From positions 1-53,781 of the forward strand of contig VGRY01000022.1 of NCBI GenBank assembly GCA_016875195.1: 53,781 nt of DNA. The letters are read 5' to 3'. Below the pieces are notes generated by a model that was not told the origin of the DNA, ran no database searches, and was given only the letters and a program-made list of their open reading frames with translations. Of this stretch, positions 50,505-53,781 are shown in pieces (within the stretch, counting starts at the first letter, position 1; the number at the start of each line of letters is the position of its first letter). Position numbers and translations under genes: made by a program. Source of the DNA: Deltaproteobacteria bacterium. Its GTDB lineage: Bacteria > Desulfobacterota > BSN033 > UBA1163.

Positions 50505-52142
50505 TTAATCCGAGGGAACTTTAAAGTCATAGGCCTCACGAAGGGTGGTGCTGATCTCTCCCACAGTAGCCTTTTGACTAACCGTTTCGAGGATCGCCTG
50601 AAAACAATTGCTATTGGGATGTTGCTTCACCTGTTGGGAAAGATTTTCGAGAGCTCGCTTAACCTGATCTTTATCTCTCGACTCCCTGTACTTTCTTATA
50701 TATTGAATTCTTTTTTCCTGCATATCAGAGGCCTGACGAAAGATACTAATTTTCACTTCTTCGTCCTCATCCCGCTCCATATTCACCCCAATCTGTATCT
50801 GTTCCCCTGCCTCTAACTGGCGGGCATATTCATACCGCGCCTCATTGATCTCCTTTTCTATCCATTGTGATTTAAAACACTCGAGGAATCCCCCTCTCTT
50901 CTCAATCTCCTCCATCAGAGTTAGGGCGCGCCCCTCGATTTCATCCGTCAGTTTTTCGATTGCATAGGCCCCTCCCAGTGGGTCAGCGCTCCGGCAAACT
51001 CCAGTTTCGTAAGCGATGACCTGTTGAGTTCGAATCGAGAGGATGTGCGACTCTTCTGTGGGTAAAGCATATGCCTCATCATAGGAGGTAGTATGAATCG
51101 ATTGACTCCCACCAAGCACAGCAGCCAGCGTCTGAATGGCTGCCCGCACGACATTATTCAATGGCTGCTGGGCAGTAAGTGGCAAAGACGAAGTTTGAAT
51201 GGCTGTACGGAACCAGCAACTCCTTTCATTTTTAGCATGGAAGGTATTCTTCATCAGATGGGCCCACATCCGGCGCATTGCCCTGAGTTTTGCAATCTCT
51301 TCCAGGAAGTCAATATGGGCGCTCGTAAAAAAGGCGATTCGGGGTCCAAACTGGTCAATATCCATCCCTCGTGTTAGAAGATGGCGAATATACTCTGATA
51401 CCAGAGAAAAAGAGAAGGCGACCTCCTGAGCGGCATTGATCCCGGTCTCTCTCATATTGTAAGCGTTGATGTTGAGGATATTCCATCGAGGGATATGCTT
51501 GATGCAATATTCCATCACATCACATGCGATCTTAATGGCTGGGTCCATGGGGAAAAAATGTGTTCCGGATTGGTAGGTCGGGCCTACGAGCTGGCTGATT
51601 GCGCAGTTCATGATCGTCCCGATGAGACCTGAGGCCTCCACATTTTGTTTTTTGGCCACAAGAAGGTACATCGCCATAATGATGGCTGAATAGGGAGGAT
51701 TTACAATCAGAGTCGTGCTTACCTTGTTGAGGGGGATTTCATGAAAAAGGGTCTCCATATCCTCCAGAGTCGCCACTGACGTTCCGACGAGGCCTACATT
51801 TCCCTCTGCCAGAGGATGATCAGGATCGAGACCCAACTTGGTCACCACATCAAAATCAATATTGAGCCCTGTCATCCCTTTGCTCAAAAGCAGATGAATT
51901 CTCTCGTTACTCTCTTCGGGCGTTCCAAACCCGCTCTGCTGTCTCCTGGTCCATAGCCGGGACCGATACATGTCAGGATGAATTCCCCGGGTAAAAGGGA
52001 AAGTTCCAGGATCGGGTGAGTCCCGGAGGGAATCTTCACGCGTATAAAACTCTTTCATCTCAATTCCAGAAAGGGTTTTAAAATGGAGAAGCTTTTCCCC
52101 TTTCAAATATCGATCGTATTGAATCTTCTCTGAAGCATTCAT
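50505..52142 (-). CDS. Divergent B12-dependent mutase large subunit (third mutase)
   Basis: 545 residues, same TIM-barrel family as the mutases at 31652 and 42098 (FPFTRGIHPDMYRSRLWTRR at about 48-67, DPLGGAYAIEKLTDEIE near the C-terminus). The active-site signature differs: Q69 at the Tyr position, D96 at the Ala before FD (as in 2-hydroxyisobutyryl-CoA mutase), S192 at the Arg position, and INAYNMRETG instead of [10 protein letters not shown], so the family's catalytic His is Asn (N229). No B12-binding subunit is adjacent. ATG 52142 is preferred to GTG 52151 because AAGGTG lies seven bases before it. Confidence 0.85.
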   Translation of the reverse strand: MNASEKIQYDRYLKGEKLLHFKTLSGIEMKEFYTREDSLRDSPDPGTFPFTRGIHPDMYRSRLWTRRQQSGFGTPEESNERIHLLLSKGMTGLNIDFDVVTKLGLDPDHPLAEGNVGLVGTSVATLEDMETLFHEIPLNKVSTTLIVNPPYSAIIMAMYLLVAKKQNVEASGLIGTIMNCAISQLVGPTYQSGTHFFPMDPAIKIACDVMEYCIKHIPRWNILNINAYNMRETGINAAQEVAFSFSLVSEYIRHLLTRGMDIDQFGPRIAFFTSAHIDFLEEIAKLRAMRRMWAHLMKNTFHAKNERSCWFRTAIQTSSLPLTAQQPLNNVVRAAIQTLAAVLGGSQSIHTTSYDEAYALPTEESHILSIRTQQVIAYETGVCRSADPLGGAYAIEKLTDEIEGRALTLMEEIEKRGGFLECFKSQWIEKEINEARYEYARQLEAGEQIQIGVNMERDEDEEVKISIFRQASDMQEKRIQYIRKYRESRDKDQVKRALENLSQQVKQHPNSNCFQAILETVSQKATVGEISTTLREAYDFKVPSD

Positions 52143-52220
52143 TCTTTTCACCTTCGATATTCATTCATGAAATGCCTACCTCGCCATAGCAAGAGCCAAG
52201 CACATTTTGGTAATCGGAAA

Positions 52221-52362
52221 AAATCCGAAATCCGAATATCGAAATCCGAAACAAATCCGAATGTTCAAAACGTTCAAATTTCTCAAACTTTCACTTGTTT
52301 GGAACATTTATAAATTTGAACATTTGACATTGTTTCGAAATTCGGATTTCGTGCTTCGAATT
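52221..52362 (-). repeat. Family A hairpin repeat, copy A12
   Basis: Minus-strand order: AATTCGAAGCACGAAATCCG, then GAATTTCGAAACAATG, loop, then TCGGATTTGTTTCGGATTTC and GATATTCGGATTTCGG. Lies between two minus-strand genes and is oriented with them. Confidence 0.8.
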
Positions 52363-52375
52363 CCATGGTTTTCGA

Positions 52376-53725
52376 TTAATGTCTTCCTTCAAACTCTCTC
52401 TGATCAAGCACCCGTTTTGCCTTCCCTTCGTACCGAGGCAATGATCCGGGTTGATGTAAAACAACTTTAATGTTCATTCCCAGACGTCCGTAAACTCCCT
52501 GTCCTATCTTTTCTTCAATCACCTTTAGCTGACCCTTATCCTGCCAGATGTCAGGCTGGACTTCCGCATGGACAGTAATCTTGTCCAAGCTGTCCTTGGG
52601 CCGATCAATTACGATCTGCCAGCCCTCTCCAATCCCTTGCGTTGAATTAATGACATCTTCGACCTGAGATGGAAAAACCAGCGTACTCCTCACCTTCAAG
52701 ACATCATCCGTTCGGCCTGTAATCCGTTGAATTCTCGGATGGGCTACTCTCCCACAGGAGCATCCATAGCTATTTTTTGAAAAGGCTGATATATCGCGCG
52801 TTCGCCAACGTATCAGAGGGGTTGCTTCCCGGGTGAGGGTGGTGACCACCAGTTCTCCCTCCTGGCCCGGCTCAAGCCTCTTTCCTGTGGCTGGATCAAT
52901 CACCTCGACAAAATAATGATCCGCCAGGATATGGAGTTCGCAGGATTCTCTTGAATAGGCACAGCTGTGGCCAACCGTAGGGCCTCCAAGCTCGGTGATC
53001 CCATATCCCTCCTGCCACTCGAATTCTTTTGGCATGAGAGCTTCAACCCGGCGCCGTAAGGCCGGAGCAGCGGGCTCTCCTCCGATGTGACTGGTTCGAA
53101 GCTTCCATTCCTTCTTAGGCTCAATGCCGTTTTTCACGGCGACATCAACCAGGTAGCTGACAAAAGAAGGGGTCGTTGTAATAGCTTGGAATCCTATATC
53201 CTTTAAATACTGGATGGCAGCCAATGTCCTCCCAGGGCCAGCAGGGAAAATGGTGGCTCCAATGGCCTCAGCTCCTGCATCCATGCCCGGCCCTCCCATG
53301 AAAAGACCGTAGCCAGCGCATTGATAGATGAGGTCATTTCGACGAAATCCCATGCCAATAAAAATCCTGCCCATCTGCTCTCGAAGGGTCTCTGTCCAGT
53401 CCTTCTTGGTGAACCCTACCAGTGTGGGAACGCCAGTGGTCCCTGACGAGGCAGCGAATCGATGGATCCGATCCAGGGGCACTCCAAGAAGCCCATAGGG
53501 ATATAAGGCTCTCAGGTCTTTTTTCTCCGTAAACGGAACAATGGCCAGGTCTTCTGTGGTCTGGATATGTTTTGGCTTGATATTGTTTCGATCGAAAAGG
53601 TCCCGATAATAGGGAATCTCGCGATAACATCGATCCACCAGGGCGCGAAGTCGTTCATTCTGGATTTCACGGAGTTTCTGGGGAGAGACCGTATCGAATT
53701 CGTTAAAGTAGTTGGACATATTCAT
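52376..53725 (-). CDS. Phenylacetate-CoA ligase family (PaaK-like) protein
   Basis: 449 residues. AMP-forming ligase of the PaaK family with intact ATP loop AASSGTTGVPTLVGFTKKDW (about 87-106), EGYGITELGGPTVGHSC (about 231-247; the Y-G-x-T-E motif) and C-terminal RWRTRDIS, GRTDDVLKVRSTLVFPSQVE with the ACT-like domain. CSCGR is a typical Cys motif of the family. Start ATG 53725 is preceded by GGAGG at a long spacing; ATG 53719 is an alternative. Together with the divergent mutase directly downstream it likely forms a two-gene operon that activates and rearranges an acid. Confidence 0.9.
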   Translation of the reverse strand: MNMSNYFNEFDTVSPQKLREIQNERLRALVDRCYREIPYYRDLFDRNNIKPKHIQTTEDLAIVPFTEKKDLRALYPYGLLGVPLDRIHRFAASSGTTGVPTLVGFTKKDWTETLREQMGRIFIGMGFRRNDLIYQCAGYGLFMGGPGMDAGAEAIGATIFPAGPGRTLAAIQYLKDIGFQAITTTPSFVSYLVDVAVKNGIEPKKEWKLRTSHIGGEPAAPALRRRVEALMPKEFEWQEGYGITELGGPTVGHSCAYSRESCELHILADHYFVEVIDPATGKRLEPGQEGELVVTTLTREATPLIRWRTRDISAFSKNSYGCSCGRVAHPRIQRITGRTDDVLKVRSTLVFPSQVEDVINSTQGIGEGWQIVIDRPKDSLDKITVHAEVQPDIWQDKGQLKVIEEKIGQGVYGRLGMNIKVVLHQPGSLPRYEGKAKRVLDQREFEGRH

Positions 53726-53781
53726 ATCCCCGCTTCTTTCCTCCCATCCTCTCTTCATTAAACCTGTGCTATACTCAGAAA

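Overview
The window looks like a chromosomal segment of an uncultured anaerobic Desulfobacterota (deltaproteobacterial, Syntrophales/Syntrophobacterales-like) bacterium. The gene set is the reason: acyl-CoA ligases, an ETF, HdrA and NADH-dehydrogenase-like modules, B12-dependent acyl-CoA mutases and a tungsten/molybdenum aldehyde oxidoreductase. No oxygen-dependent enzyme, rRNA, tRNA or classical insertion sequence is visible. The organism call is inference from gene content.

Layout. 1-8454: an acyl-CoA ligase cut by the window edge, LivH-LivM-substrate-binding protein-LivF, a lipoprotein and a PaaK-like ligase. 8793-13549: a CBS/ACT protein, a MerR regulator overlapping a thiolase, 3-hydroxyacyl-CoA dehydrogenase and acyl-CoA dehydrogenase (a beta-oxidation core). 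13632-24901: an electron-transfer block with an HdrD-like CCG protein, five small regulatory or accessory proteins (two DRTGG, two GHKL ATPases, one PHP), an HndA-HndB-HndC-like NADH module followed by a NuoG/formate-dehydrogenase-like protein, then EtfB-EtfA. 25000-30610: another acyl-CoA dehydrogenase and two HdrA proteins, one with an inserted GltD-like flavoprotein. 30797-45198: a B12 block with CobO, two mutase large/small subunit pairs, MeaB, a carboxyltransferase and methylmalonyl-CoA epimerase, interrupted by two thiolase-fold proteins, two DUF35 proteins and an acyl-CoA dehydrogenase. 45269-46514 (minus): DUF169 and a small SAP-like protein. 46728-50378 (plus): AOR, ferredoxin, poly(A)-polymerase-like nucleotidyltransferase. 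50505-53725 (minus): a divergent third mutase and a PaaK-like ligase.

Together the genes describe activation of a carboxylic acid to its CoA ester, oxidation by acyl-CoA dehydrogenases through ETF and Hdr/Nuo-type modules, and carbon-skeleton rearrangement by B12 mutases. The active-site pattern makes the first mutase isobutyryl-CoA-mutase-like, the second a methylmalonyl-CoA mutase, and the third unusual.

The most striking feature is not a metabolic gene. Most gaps between co-directional genes are filled by hairpin elements of about 80-200 bp, each built from reiterations of one short word and its complement. I see at least eight word families. In two families one copy is longer and carries, in the hairpin loop, a gene for an S23/IVP-type four-helix-bundle protein, the protein found inside intervening sequences of 23S rRNA. 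Several short copies of the larger family still keep the start codon and first codons of that gene. I read these as dispersed, rRNA-independent IVS-like mobile elements and their deletion remnants, sitting between stop codon and ribosome-binding site of operon genes, 11 of 12 in the transcription orientation.
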